64,000 nucleotides of DNA from Deferribacteraceae bacterium UBA6799. Lineage in GTDB: Bacteria > Chrysiogenota > Deferribacteres > Deferribacterales > Geovibrionaceae. The notes beneath the pieces are model-generated. The model was given only the letters and a program-made list of their open reading frames with translations, was not told the DNA's origin and searched no databases. A program made the position numbers and the translations under genes. Within the stretch, counting starts at the first letter, position 1. The number at the start of each line of letters is the position of its first letter. Of the stretch, positions 32,469 to 39,957 are shown one piece after another. The stretch is from contig DKFJ01000005.1 of the NCBI GenBank assembly GCA_002452335.1, forward strand, positions 124,001 to 188,000. The letters run 5' to 3'.

Positions 32469-33122
32469 TTAATCTGTCAGGTTTTTGAGAATTTTGATGT
32501 CCCGCCCCTGAACCTCTATATAGCCGTCATCGGCTAATTTTTTCAGCACACGGGAAAAAGTCTCGGCGGTGGTGCCAAGAAGAAGCGCCAGCTCACCCTT
32601 CGGCACTGGCAGACGCACCACGGAAGATTCCTTTTTTTTCTGATTCATCATCCAGTTGCACAGTCTGGCCTTCACATCGTTCACAGTAAGACTCTCTATC
32701 AGACCTACAAAATATTTTATCCTCTTTGCCAGAGCGCCTATGAGTCTCATGGACACCTTCGGGTCGCTCTGAATCATCTCTTCCAGACGCATGGCGTCCA
32801 GTTCCAGAACCTCGCACTCTTCCAGAGTCATGGATGTCACAGGATATTTCAGCCCGAGCTGAAGAAGAATCTCGGCGAAGATCTCGCCGGAATGTACGAA
32901 ATGAACCACCGCCTCTCTGCCCTCGTCATTGGTTCTGAACAGCTTAATACTGCCCTTCACCAGAAAATATACGGTGGTGCCCTCCTGCCCCTCCATGAAG
33001 ATTATCTGCTTTTTGTCCACTGTTCTGTGGCGGCAGAGATTCTCCAGAACCTTTATCAGATCAGGGTCGGACGAGCCGAAAAATCCGGTAGCGAATTGTT
33101 TTACTGCTTCAGTTTTATTCAT
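32469..33122 (-). CDS. Crp/Fnr-family transcriptional regulator
   Basis: Residues 20-140 form a cyclic-nucleotide-binding-type sensor domain (GQEGTTVYFLVKGSIKLF). A C-terminal winged HTH follows (KGELALLLGTTAETFSRVLKKLADDGYI, residues about 170-205), with the E-SR recognition helix typical of Crp/Fnr proteins. No FNR-type Cys cluster is present at the N-terminus; a single Cys is at about 33. It lies directly downstream of napH on the same strand but has its own promoter, so it may regulate nap (DNR/HcpR-like role). The ligand cannot be told. The ATG at 33122 follows a TATAAT box by five bases. Confidence 0.9.
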   Translation of the reverse strand: MNKTEAVKQFATGFFGSSDPDLIKVLENLCRHRTVDKKQIIFMEGQEGTTVYFLVKGSIKLFRTNDEGREAVVHFVHSGEIFAEILLQLGLKYPVTSMTLEECEVLELDAMRLEEMIQSDPKVSMRLIGALAKRIKYFVGLIESLTVNDVKARLCNWMMNQKKKESSVVRLPVPKGELALLLGTTAETFSRVLKKLADDGYIEVQGRDIKILKNLTD

Positions 33123-33127
33123 AGGCA

Positions 33128-33156
33128 ATTATAGCCTATGATTACCTGAATGTAAA
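33128..33156 (-). promoter_or_regulatory. Promoter of the Crp/Fnr gene with its start at the ATG
   Basis: Minus strand TTTACA (33156-33151), 17 bases, TATAAT (33133-33128). The ATG begins at 33122, five bases after the -10 box, so transcription should start at or next to the initiation codon. The -35 box lies inside the last codons of napH. No ribosome site is possible in the leader. Confidence 0.65.
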
Positions 33157-33942
33157 TTTCAGCGTATCTTTTTTTCTGTTGTCCGGGCAGGCGTCCACAC
33201 AGTCACCGCAGTTGTTGCAGTGACCGGATTCCCCCATCGTCATGGGGTTGATCATCATAGGACATGTGCGCACACAGGTCAGACAGTTGCTGCATTCGTC
33301 CGCCACCTTGCGCACGGTCATTCCCCTCTTCATCCTGAAGAAGGACAAAAATGTTCCAGTGGGGCAGAACAGCCTGCACCACCAGCGGTAATAGAACAGC
33401 TCCAGAAAGACCAGAACCGCCACAAAGACAAGCTCGAAGGTGACGTAGCCGAATTTCACCAGCACCAGCGCCTGTGAGCTGATAATGCCGGGGGCGGATA
33501 TCAGGTTAAGGATCGGAACGCCGATCACGCTCATAACCAGCAGACCGACCAGCAGAAACAGATATCTGTATTTCGCCTGTTTATGAGGATAGCTGTCTGT
33601 ATACTGAGGTTTAAAAGGCTTCATCCTCATCAGCTTCCTCAGTTTTTCCATCATCTCCGCTATGAAGTAATACGGGCAGAACCAGCTGCACCACACACGC
33701 CCCAGCAGGAGCATCAGGGCGATGGGAATGATAAGAGAGCCGATCATATATGGATTGATAGTTCCGGACGCCAGCATGGACTGAAACACCGCCAGAGGGT
33801 CCGCTATGGCGGCATCGCCTATATCCATCGAGTAAAAAGTGCCTTTTATGAAATAAAGCTCAAACACATTGAGCAGAGGTATCAGAAATATAGCTATAAG
33901 TGTGGCTGTCTGGGCTATGCGCCTGAATGTTTTTATTTTCAT
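33142..33942 (-). CDS. napH: NapH-like quinol dehydrogenase membrane subunit
   Basis: Four or five transmembrane helices (residues 10-195) carry two cytoplasm-facing WCxxFCP-type motifs (CSWFCPYYF, CRLFCPTG). Two C-terminal [4Fe-4S] clusters follow (CSNCLTCVRTCP, CNNCGDCVDACP). NapH passes electrons from quinol towards NapG and NapA. The ATG at 33942 overlaps the napG stop (ATGA). It is the last gene of the nap cluster. Its tail overlaps the promoter of the Crp/Fnr gene. Confidence 0.88.
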   Translation of the reverse strand: MKIKTFRRIAQTATLIAIFLIPLLNVFELYFIKGTFYSMDIGDAAIADPLAVFQSMLASGTINPYMIGSLIIPIALMLLLGRVWCSWFCPYYFIAEMMEKLRKLMRMKPFKPQYTDSYPHKQAKYRYLFLLVGLLVMSVIGVPILNLISAPGIISSQALVLVKFGYVTFELVFVAVLVFLELFYYRWWCRLFCPTGTFLSFFRMKRGMTVRKVADECSNCLTCVRTCPMMINPMTMGESGHCNNCGDCVDACPDNRKKDTLKFTFR

Positions 33943-34709
33943 TGGTTCTGCCACTCGTCTTTTGTTTCGTATAGTTCCATATTGTACTCAAAATCGGGCT
34001 TGGCGTCCGATCCGTCTATCTTCTGTTTCTGGTTCAGCAGCTCTTCGCCGTGGAGAGCTCCTTCCGGTTTTTTCTCATCCTGCGCCTGAACTCTGTGTTT
34101 TCGTCCGTAGAATCCCGCCTTCTCCTCTATGGGCATGCCCTCCGGATATATCACTATGGATTTTTTCGGAGTGGAGGGGCATTTTTCGGCGCAGATGCCG
34201 CATCCGGTGCATTTGTCGGTTATCACGGGGAGGATGAATTTTTCCAGCACTATGGCGCTGTCGGTATATGGGCAGACGTTGTAACAGGTGCTGCAAAGCT
34301 GGGCAGTGCCGGACATGGACACGCCCTCCATCTCGTCCTTATAATATTTAAAATTAAGACAGGTGTCCTGATTTATCACCGCCAGTCCCATTCGCACATC
34401 CTGCCCCTCCGTCAGACGGGGATTCAGGGCACCTGTGGGACAAACTTTCATACAGCGCATGCAGAGATAGCACGCCTTATCATCCGGAAAAACATACGGT
34501 GTGCCTATCTGGAGCTTTTCATACAGATCGGCTCTGCGTATAGAGTCGTATGGACACACCTCGATGCATCTGGCGCACCTGATGCACAGCTCCATGAACA
34601 TCTCTTCATCAACCGCTCCGGGCGGGCGGAGCCTGTTTTTTTTAAAATAATTCTTGAACGGATTACTGTTTAAGAGATTCTCAAACATCTCCGTAAATTT
34701 GTTTCTCAT
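33939..34709 (-). CDS. napG: NapG-like ferredoxin-type protein
   Basis: The 256-residue protein carries four [4Fe-4S] Cys groups: CIRCARCIEVCP, CYLCMRCMKVCP, CSTCYNVCP (after an upstream Cys) and CTGCGICAEKCP. The pattern matches NapG, which with NapH delivers electrons to periplasmic nitrate reductase. No clear Tat signal is visible at the N-terminus, unlike classical NapG, so its side of the membrane is uncertain. It is 8 bases after napD and overlaps napH. Confidence 0.85.
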   Translation of the reverse strand: MRNKFTEMFENLLNSNPFKNYFKKNRLRPPGAVDEEMFMELCIRCARCIEVCPYDSIRRADLYEKLQIGTPYVFPDDKACYLCMRCMKVCPTGALNPRLTEGQDVRMGLAVINQDTCLNFKYYKDEMEGVSMSGTAQLCSTCYNVCPYTDSAIVLEKFILPVITDKCTGCGICAEKCPSTPKKSIVIYPEGMPIEEKAGFYGRKHRVQAQDEKKPEGALHGEELLNQKQKIDGSDAKPDFEYNMELYETKDEWQNQ

Positions 34710-34717
34710 ACTCTATT

Positions 34718-35035
34718 TTAACCGTTAAAATCCTTTTTTCTCGAGCTTTTTGAAAAGCCGTCCAGCGAAGGAACTTTTCTGCCCTGAAGAATCTCCTCCA
34801 CCTCATCCTCGAAATGGAAAATATGATGAGCTATCTCCAGTATCTCGTCATACTCCTTAAGCTCACGGCACAGGTCTTCCAGCTCTCTGTCGCCCTCGGT
34901 CTCTATGGCTATCACTATCTGTTTTCTGTCGTCAGAAACGGCAAAGACCTCTATCTGCTCATATTTTTTAAGTGTCTCTTTCGCTGTACCGCAGTTTTCC
35001 GGCTCCACATAAACAACGCTTCCTGAATATATCAT
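34718..35035 (-). CDS. napD: NapD-like chaperone for NapA maturation
   Basis: The 105-residue protein starts MIYSGSVVYVEPENCGTAKE and has the NapD-like beta-alpha-beta fold with acidic segments and HHIFHFEDE near residue 83. NapD binds the NapA Tat signal peptide during cofactor insertion. I chose the ATG at 35035 because AAGGAGA lies five bases before it; the frame upstream overlaps a terminator hairpin. The length is normal for NapD plus a short charged tail (SKSSRKKDFNG). Confidence 0.75.
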   Translation of the reverse strand: MIYSGSVVYVEPENCGTAKETLKKYEQIEVFAVSDDRKQIVIAIETEGDRELEDLCRELKEYDEILEIAHHIFHFEDEVEEILQGRKVPSLDGFSKSSRKKDFNG

Positions 35036-35052
35036 GTATGTCTCCTTAAAAC

Positions 35053-35084
35053 AAAAAAAGCGCCCCGTCCGAAGACAAGGGCGC
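35053..35084 (-). terminator. Terminator-like hairpin between napA and napD
   Basis: On the minus strand GCGCCC (35084-35079) pairs with GGGCGC (35065-35060), and seven T follow (35059-35053). It lies between the napA stop and the napD ribosome site, inside an apparently single operon. Partial termination would lower napDGH relative to napMA. Confidence 0.65.
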
Positions 35085-35105
35085 AAAGAAGTAACTTATG
35101 CTCTC

Positions 35106-37496
35106 TTAGGAGTATTTAGAGTTTATGTCGCTGATTATATACTTTTCGGCCACATTTTTAGGACCTGAAATCTTTTTGATCCTCACAGCGGCGATCTTGA
35201 ACTCAGGTTCTTTAGAACCCTCATCCACAGCATCGTTGCAGACGAAGTTTATCATTCTGTCCATAGCCTGATCATGCCACGGAACAAAAAGAACTCCGGG
35301 CAGAGTGCCGTTCACTATGTGCGCCGGCAGAACTGATTTTCCGCGTTTGCTTGCTACTTCCACCATATCGCCCGCCTTGATGCCGTATTTCTTAGCGTCA
35401 TCGGGGTGGATCTCCAGATATCCGTTGGGGTGGGCTCTGGCTATCTCGGGGATACGCATGGTCATTGTTCCTGTGTGCCACTGCTCTATGACCCTTCCGG
35501 TGGTCAGATAGAAAGGATAGTCCGCGTCCGGAGACTCTGCCGGTCCTGCGTAGGGACGCAGGAATATATTCGCTTTGCCCTCTTTCTTTCCATCCATATA
35601 GAAGTAATATTCTCTGTCCGCCGGCACATTAATGCCGAATTTCTTCTTGAACGCCTCATGCTCAAACATGGGGTCCATTCCCTTCATATATCTCTTATCA
35701 GTGCCGGGATGGTCTGTTGACGGACAGGGCCACTGGATTCCGGCTTTCTCTTTTTTCATTCTGGAATAGGGAGCGCCGAAAAGTGTGTGGTCTGTGTCTT
35801 TTGTCACACGGATGTATTCTGTCCACGCCATCTCGTTGTTCTTCATAACATCGTCAGTGTTCCACGGGATGAGTTTTTCCAGTCCCATGCGCTTGGCTAT
35901 CTGTGCGGCGATCCATATGTCCGCCTTTGCCTGACCCACAGGCTCAACGCATTTTTCTGTGAGCTGGCTTCTGCGCTCGGAGCATCCGTACACACCGCCC
36001 TTCTCATAAATGAAGGCGGCGGGAAGAACAACATCGGCAAGCTGTGTGGTTCTGGTGGGAAAAATATCTATGGCGACCAGAAATCCGTCCTGCATGCCCT
36101 TGATATATTTATTCAGGTTGGGCAGAGACTGGGCGGGGTTGGTTGTGGATGTTATAACCGCCTTGATAGGTTTGGAAGCGTCATTTTCCGCTCCGAACTT
36201 ATCAAACATCAGCATAGTGTGGAAGCCGGGTTTGGGGTCGATGGTTCCGGAGGGTATACCCCACTCTTTTTCTATGTGCGCACGCCAGGCGTCATTGTTC
36301 ACCGGTTTTGTTCCGGGAAGCAGGTGGCACAGAGACCCTGTCTCACGAACGCCGCCGCAGGCATTGGGCTGACCAGTCAGCGAGAACGAGTCGGCGCCGG
36401 GTTTAAAAAGCTGACCAGTTATCAGATGGAGGTTATGTATCAGGTTGTTCGCCCAAACGCCTCTCGTTCTCTGGTTGAGTCCCATTGTCCACAGAGACAT
36501 GGACGCTCCGCTCTTGGCGAACCACTCTGCGGCCTTCTTAATGTTCTCTGCGGGACAGCGTGTCAGTTTTTCCACTTTTTCAGGGGTAAAATCTTTCAGA
36601 AACTCTTTGTATCCGGCAATGTCTGTAACATCTTTTCCATTGGTTATTCTGGTGTTTTCCAGAATGAATTTTTCGTCATGCAGGTTATTATCCAGAATAT
36701 ATTTCGCCATGGCATGGAAAACCGCCAGGTCTGTTCCGGGATCCACAGGCAGCCACAGGTCGGCTATCTTTGTGGTGGAAGTCTTTCTGGGTTCGCAGAC
36801 GATTATCTTCACATCCGGATTCTGCATCTTGTGACGCATGATCCTGCGGAAGATGATGGGGTGACACTCGCTGGTGTTCGAGCCCACAAGAAACAGGCAT
36901 TTCGACTTCTCTATGTCGGCATATGAGCCCACCGGCTCGTCAGAGCCGAATGTTGACATATATCCGCCCACAGCGGAAGCCATACACAGACGGGGGTTGC
37001 CCTCAACCATGTTTGAGCCGAAGCCGCCCTTGAACAGTTTGTTGAATGTATAGCTCTCCTCTGTCATACACTGACCGGAGCCGTAGTAAGCTACAGAGTC
37101 CTTGCCGTATTTCCCGTGAAAATATTTAAACTTGTCAGCCACATAGTCCAGCGCCTGATCCCAGCTGACAGTCTTGAACTTTCCGTCCTTCTGGCGGATC
37201 ATGGGGGCTTTCAGCCTGTCGGGGTGGTACATGCATTTATACGCGAGGAAGCCCTTCACGCAGAGAAAGCCGAAGTTGGTCTTAGCGTCCGGATTGCCTT
37301 TGATGGCAACTACTTTTCCGCCCTTCACGCCGACATAAACACCGCAGCCTGTACCGCAGAAACGGCAGGCGCCCTTGACCCATTTATCCACAGCCTGAAC
37401 AGCCTCCGCCTCCGGTGTCACGGACAGACCGATGGAAGCCGCCGCCGCTGTGGCCACTGAGGCTTTTATGAAATTTCTTCTGGTTATGTTCATCAT
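35106..37496 (-). CDS. napA: Periplasmic nitrate reductase catalytic subunit
   Basis: A Tat signal (RRNFIKASVA) is followed by one [4Fe-4S] cluster (Cys44, 47, 51 and 79, with Lys81 beside it for electron transfer). A bis-molybdopterin guanine dinucleotide fold follows with the probable Mo-ligand Cys in RLCMASAVGG near residue 170. The 796-residue length fits the monomeric NapA type of Desulfovibrio. NapA reduces nitrate to nitrite in the periplasm. An AGGAG site precedes the double ATG. It is 16 bases from napM and followed by a terminator-like hairpin. moaC, needed for its cofactor, is at 48750-49232. Confidence 0.93.
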   Translation of the reverse strand: MMNITRRNFIKASVATAAAASIGLSVTPEAEAVQAVDKWVKGACRFCGTGCGVYVGVKGGKVVAIKGNPDAKTNFGFLCVKGFLAYKCMYHPDRLKAPMIRQKDGKFKTVSWDQALDYVADKFKYFHGKYGKDSVAYYGSGQCMTEESYTFNKLFKGGFGSNMVEGNPRLCMASAVGGYMSTFGSDEPVGSYADIEKSKCLFLVGSNTSECHPIIFRRIMRHKMQNPDVKIIVCEPRKTSTTKIADLWLPVDPGTDLAVFHAMAKYILDNNLHDEKFILENTRITNGKDVTDIAGYKEFLKDFTPEKVEKLTRCPAENIKKAAEWFAKSGASMSLWTMGLNQRTRGVWANNLIHNLHLITGQLFKPGADSFSLTGQPNACGGVRETGSLCHLLPGTKPVNNDAWRAHIEKEWGIPSGTIDPKPGFHTMLMFDKFGAENDASKPIKAVITSTTNPAQSLPNLNKYIKGMQDGFLVAIDIFPTRTTQLADVVLPAAFIYEKGGVYGCSERRSQLTEKCVEPVGQAKADIWIAAQIAKRMGLEKLIPWNTDDVMKNNEMAWTEYIRVTKDTDHTLFGAPYSRMKKEKAGIQWPCPSTDHPGTDKRYMKGMDPMFEHEAFKKKFGINVPADREYYFYMDGKKEGKANIFLRPYAGPAESPDADYPFYLTTGRVIEQWHTGTMTMRIPEIARAHPNGYLEIHPDDAKKYGIKAGDMVEVASKRGKSVLPAHIVNGTLPGVLFVPWHDQAMDRMINFVCNDAVDEGSKEPEFKIAAVRIKKISGPKNVAEKYIISDINSKYS

Positions 37497-37512
37497 ATTC
37501 TATCTCCTGACC

Positions 37513-37887
37513 TTACTTGACATCTGTGGGGTTATAGTCGTGCGCTTTGTGGATGGTGAAATTATGCGCCTTGTGGCAGGTTGCGCAGGATGTTGCCGGC
37601 GATGTATTGTTATCCACCTGAAGAGCGTGACAGCCCTGACATGTGTCGTTTGTGGGTGTTTTTACAAAGTTTTTCTCGTCACCGTGACATACCTGACATT
37701 TCACACCGACAAAACCGTGAGCGCTGTGCTCCCACTGCTGTGCTATTTCAGGTGTCACGTCAGCGTGACATTCCATACAGTCCTGTGAGCCCATTTTTTC
37801 AGGATGAACTGACTTGCCTTTCGCATATGCGCCAGCGAAAGCAAGGAGCATCATCATGATAACAAAAACCATAACTTTTTTAGCCAT
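37513..37887 (-). CDS. napM: Tetraheme c-type cytochrome, NapM-like
   Basis: A signal peptide (about 22 residues) is followed by four CxxCH heme sites (CMECH, CQVCH, CQGCH, CATCH) and several distal His in a 124-residue protein. In Desulfovibrio, NapM is the tetraheme electron donor encoded next to napA. This cluster has no napC or napB, so this cytochrome is the likely link from the membrane NapGH module to NapA. A GGAGG site precedes the ATG. The upstream region holds a perfect GC-rich palindrome and a possible 26-residue peptide gene. Confidence 0.85.
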   Translation of the reverse strand: MAKKVMVFVIMMMLLAFAGAYAKGKSVHPEKMGSQDCMECHADVTPEIAQQWEHSAHGFVGVKCQVCHGDEKNFVKTPTNDTCQGCHALQVDNNTSPATSCATCHKAHNFTIHKAHDYNPTDVK

Positions 37888-37943
37888 ACATACCTCCGTA
37901 TATAAAACACATTGAATTTGTCTCTTTTCCAGCCTTTAAACCG

Positions 37944-37975
37944 TTTCGAGCCGCGCATTCATGCGCGGCTCGAAA
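37944..37975. other. Perfect 32-base GC-rich palindrome before napM
   Basis: TTTCGAGCCGCGCAT (37944-37958), TC, ATGCGCGGCTCGAAA (37961-37975): 15-base perfect arms. No T-run follows on the minus strand, so it is not a standard terminator. It lies between the small peptide gene and napM in the nap leader. Confidence 0.9.
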
Positions 37976-38012
37976 GAGGTTGAATCTATTGCTGCAGGTT
38001 GTCATTGCCTTT

Positions 38013-38093
38013 TCATATCGCGCGCAAAGCGGCGAAACATACAAAAACGAATATCGAAGCGTATACCGGCACAAGCCACGGAATCCTTGTCAT
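38013..38093 (-). CDS. Putative 26-residue single-span membrane peptide at the head of the nap operon
   Basis: GGAGGCAGAT precedes the ATG at 38093. The peptide begins MTRIPWLVPVY, continues with a hydrophobic stretch of about 15 residues (ASIFVFVCFAA) and ends LRAI before TGA. One Arg lies at each end, so it could span the membrane once. It is too short for NapE and I know of no matching family. It is the first ORF with a ribosome site upstream of napM on this strand. Expression is not proven. Confidence 0.45.
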   Translation of the reverse strand: MTRIPWLVPVYASIFVFVCFAALRAI

Positions 38094-38205
38094 ATCTGCC
38101 TCCGCTTTATTCCTATAATTAAGGATACCTCTATTTTTGTAAAACGGGCATTAAGGTTGTAAGGTACATGTAAAAGATGTAAATACTGTTGACTCCCGCT
38201 GGAGG

Positions 38206-38234
38206 TTGCCTGAAATTGACTTGAGGGTTATAAT
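38206..38234 (+). promoter_or_regulatory. Promoter of the HemY-like gene
   Basis: TTGCCT (38206-38211), 17 bases, TATAAT (38229-38234). The expected start is near 38241, about 20 bases before the ATG at 38262. Confidence 0.5.
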
Positions 38235-38261
38235 CACATTATTAAAACAAAGGGGAAGAAA

Positions 38262-39443
38262 ATGGCTCAATATGATTTCATCGTTATCGGAAGCGGCGTC
38301 AGCGGAATGACATTTGCCCAGAATATGGCGGAAAAAGGCAAAAAAATACTGGTGCTGGAATCCTCAGACCGCATAGGCGGCTGCCTGTGCACCCTGTACC
38401 ATGATGATTTCTGGCTGGAGATGGGAGGACACACCATCTACAGCTCATACGCCTCATACATCGACAATATGAAGCGGGTGAATATCGTCAGCCGTTTTCT
38501 GCCCAGAGTCAAACAACCCTTTAAGATGCTGACGGAGAAAGGACTGCTCCCCATCACCAAAGTTCTCAACAAAACAGAGCTGATGATGAACGGGGTTAAG
38601 CTCTTCTTCTCGAAAAAAGAGGGAAAGACCGTCCGTGAATATTATTCGTCTTTTCTTGGAAAAGGCAACTACGAGAGCATGTTCCGCCCTATGATACAGG
38701 CGGTGATATCTCAGGAGGGATCCGATTTTCCCGCTGATATGATGCTGAAAAAGCGCCCGAAAGATAAATCTATGCCCCGCAGTTTTACTATTTTCGGCGG
38801 GATGAACCATTACATACAAAAAGCCGCCGGAAATGAGAATATCACCGTAAAGACCTCATGCGGCGCCAAACATATAACTGTGGAAAACGGCATCTACACA
38901 GTGACATCCGAGAGCGGCGATATCTTCTCCGCTGAAAACGTCACGCTGGCATGCGCTCCGGCAGCCGCTGGAAAACTTCTTTCTGAAATTTCATCCGAAT
39001 TATCCGCCCTGCTCTGTCAGATACCCTCCGCCAGAGTGGAGAGCATGGGTGTCATCGTGAATAAGGCAGACATAGCGCTGGACACACTCAGCTTCATCGT
39101 GGCGCAGGAGGCCGATTTCACCTCCGTGGTATCCAGAGACGTGGTGCGTGATGAAAAATACAGAGGATTCGCCTTTCACTTCAAACCGGACAGACTGACA
39201 GACGACCAGAAACTGGAAGCGGCGGAAAATATCCTCGGCGTGTCCAAACACGCTTTTGTAAAGACAGATACCGTGACACACCTGAGCCCCACACTGGGTA
39301 AAGGACACGAAGATATAGTTAAGCTGATCGATAAAAAGCTGAAAGAAGCCAAAGGCGTCTACATCACAGGCAACTATTTCGGCGGGCTCGCCATAGAGGA
39401 CTGCGTCGTCAGAAGCAGAGCAGAGGCGGACAGAGCTCTTTAG
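38262..39443 (+). CDS. FAD-dependent amine-oxidase-fold protein, protoporphyrinogen oxidase (HemY)-like
   Basis: Residues 1-40 have the Rossmann FAD motif VIGSGVSGMTFAQ and ESSDRIGG, followed by the substrate region MGGHTIYSSY. The C-terminal segment YITGNYFGGLAIEDCVVRS matches the final FAD motif of protoporphyrinogen oxidases (GNYF.G..v.dC). It is 393 residues, slightly short for HemY (about 450). Heme synthesis suits the adjacent cytochrome, but UDP-galactopyranose mutase or carotenoid desaturase relatives share the fold. It is convergent with the HxlR gene and overlaps it by four bases. Confidence 0.65.
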   Translation: MAQYDFIVIGSGVSGMTFAQNMAEKGKKILVLESSDRIGGCLCTLYHDDFWLEMGGHTIYSSYASYIDNMKRVNIVSRFLPRVKQPFKMLTEKGLLPITKVLNKTELMMNGVKLFFSKKEGKTVREYYSSFLGKGNYESMFRPMIQAVISQEGSDFPADMMLKKRPKDKSMPRSFTIFGGMNHYIQKAAGNENITVKTSCGAKHITVENGIYTVTSESGDIFSAENVTLACAPAAAGKLLSEISSELSALLCQIPSARVESMGVIVNKADIALDTLSFIVAQEADFTSVVSRDVVRDEKYRGFAFHFKPDRLTDDQKLEAAENILGVSKHAFVKTDTVTHLSPTLGKGHEDIVKLIDKKLKEAKGVYITGNYFGGLAIEDCVVRSRAEADRAL

Positions 39444-39847
39444 ACTGTAGCAGTCTTATCGTCAGGCTGTTCGTATCCCGCATCGGCGAATTTTTCTGTA
39501 GCGCCCATGTATTTTTCGTATTCAACGCCCCAGTCACGCATGCGGTTGAGTATGGGAAACAGTTTTTCAGCTATATCAGTCAGCCTGTATTCCACCTTGG
39601 GCGGTATCTGGTTGTATATCTTTTTACTTATCAGTCTGTCTGTCTCCAGCTCTTTCAGCTGTTTAGACAGCATTCTCTCGGTTATCTCCGGCATAGACCT
39701 CTTCAGCTCGCTAAACCTCATAACGCCTGTCTCGGCCAGATGATAGACTATAATAGCCTTCCACTTTCCCGATAAAAGGCACATTGCCAGCTCAAAATAA
39801 CATTTATATCTGTTTCCGTTTATCTCTTTGGTCTTACAGCTTCCCAT
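39440..39847 (-). CDS. HxlR-family transcriptional regulator
   Basis: The 135-residue winged-HTH protein shows the HxlR pattern: CPxE-like start replaced by CYFELAMCLLSGKWKAIIVYHL, RFSELKRSMPEITERMLSKQLKELETDRLI as recognition helix, and VEYRLTDIAEKLFPIL. Many HxlR regulators sense thiol-reactive or quinone compounds through a conserved Cys; candidate Cys residues are at 4, 16 and 23. It is divergent from the flavodoxin-like gene, a typical HxlR arrangement. A palindrome in the shared promoter region is a plausible operator. Confidence 0.9.
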   Translation of the reverse strand: MGSCKTKEINGNRYKCYFELAMCLLSGKWKAIIVYHLAETGVMRFSELKRSMPEITERMLSKQLKELETDRLISKKIYNQIPPKVEYRLTDIAEKLFPILNRMRDWGVEYEKYMGATEKFADAGYEQPDDKTATV

Positions 39848-39862
39848 ACATTTCCTTCACTA

Positions 39863-39877
39863 TACTTTTTGTAAGTA
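39863..39877. promoter_or_regulatory. Candidate HxlR operator
   Basis: TACTT-TTTGT-AAGTA is a palindrome with 5-base arms between the divergent HxlR and flavoprotein genes. It resembles the TACT...AAGTA boxes I recall for the Bacillus HxlR-type regulator YodB. A second AAGTAC/GTACTT pair (39873-39899) overlaps it. Confidence 0.4.
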
Positions 39878-39957
39878 CATGCACTTTTTTACCGTACTTG
39901 CTTTTATTATAGTAGTGGTTTATTTATTATTAGCAAGCATAAAAAAAGGAGGCGCTA

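Noticed and set aside
36445..36926. Long plus-strand frames inside napA, for example 35787-36926
   Set aside because: They are antisense shadows of napA with no ribosome sites. The napA frame has full domain and motif conservation.
38216..38234. TTGACT close to TATAAT as a promoter
   Set aside because: The spacing is only seven bases. The TTGCCT at 38206 with 17-base spacing is the better -35 box.
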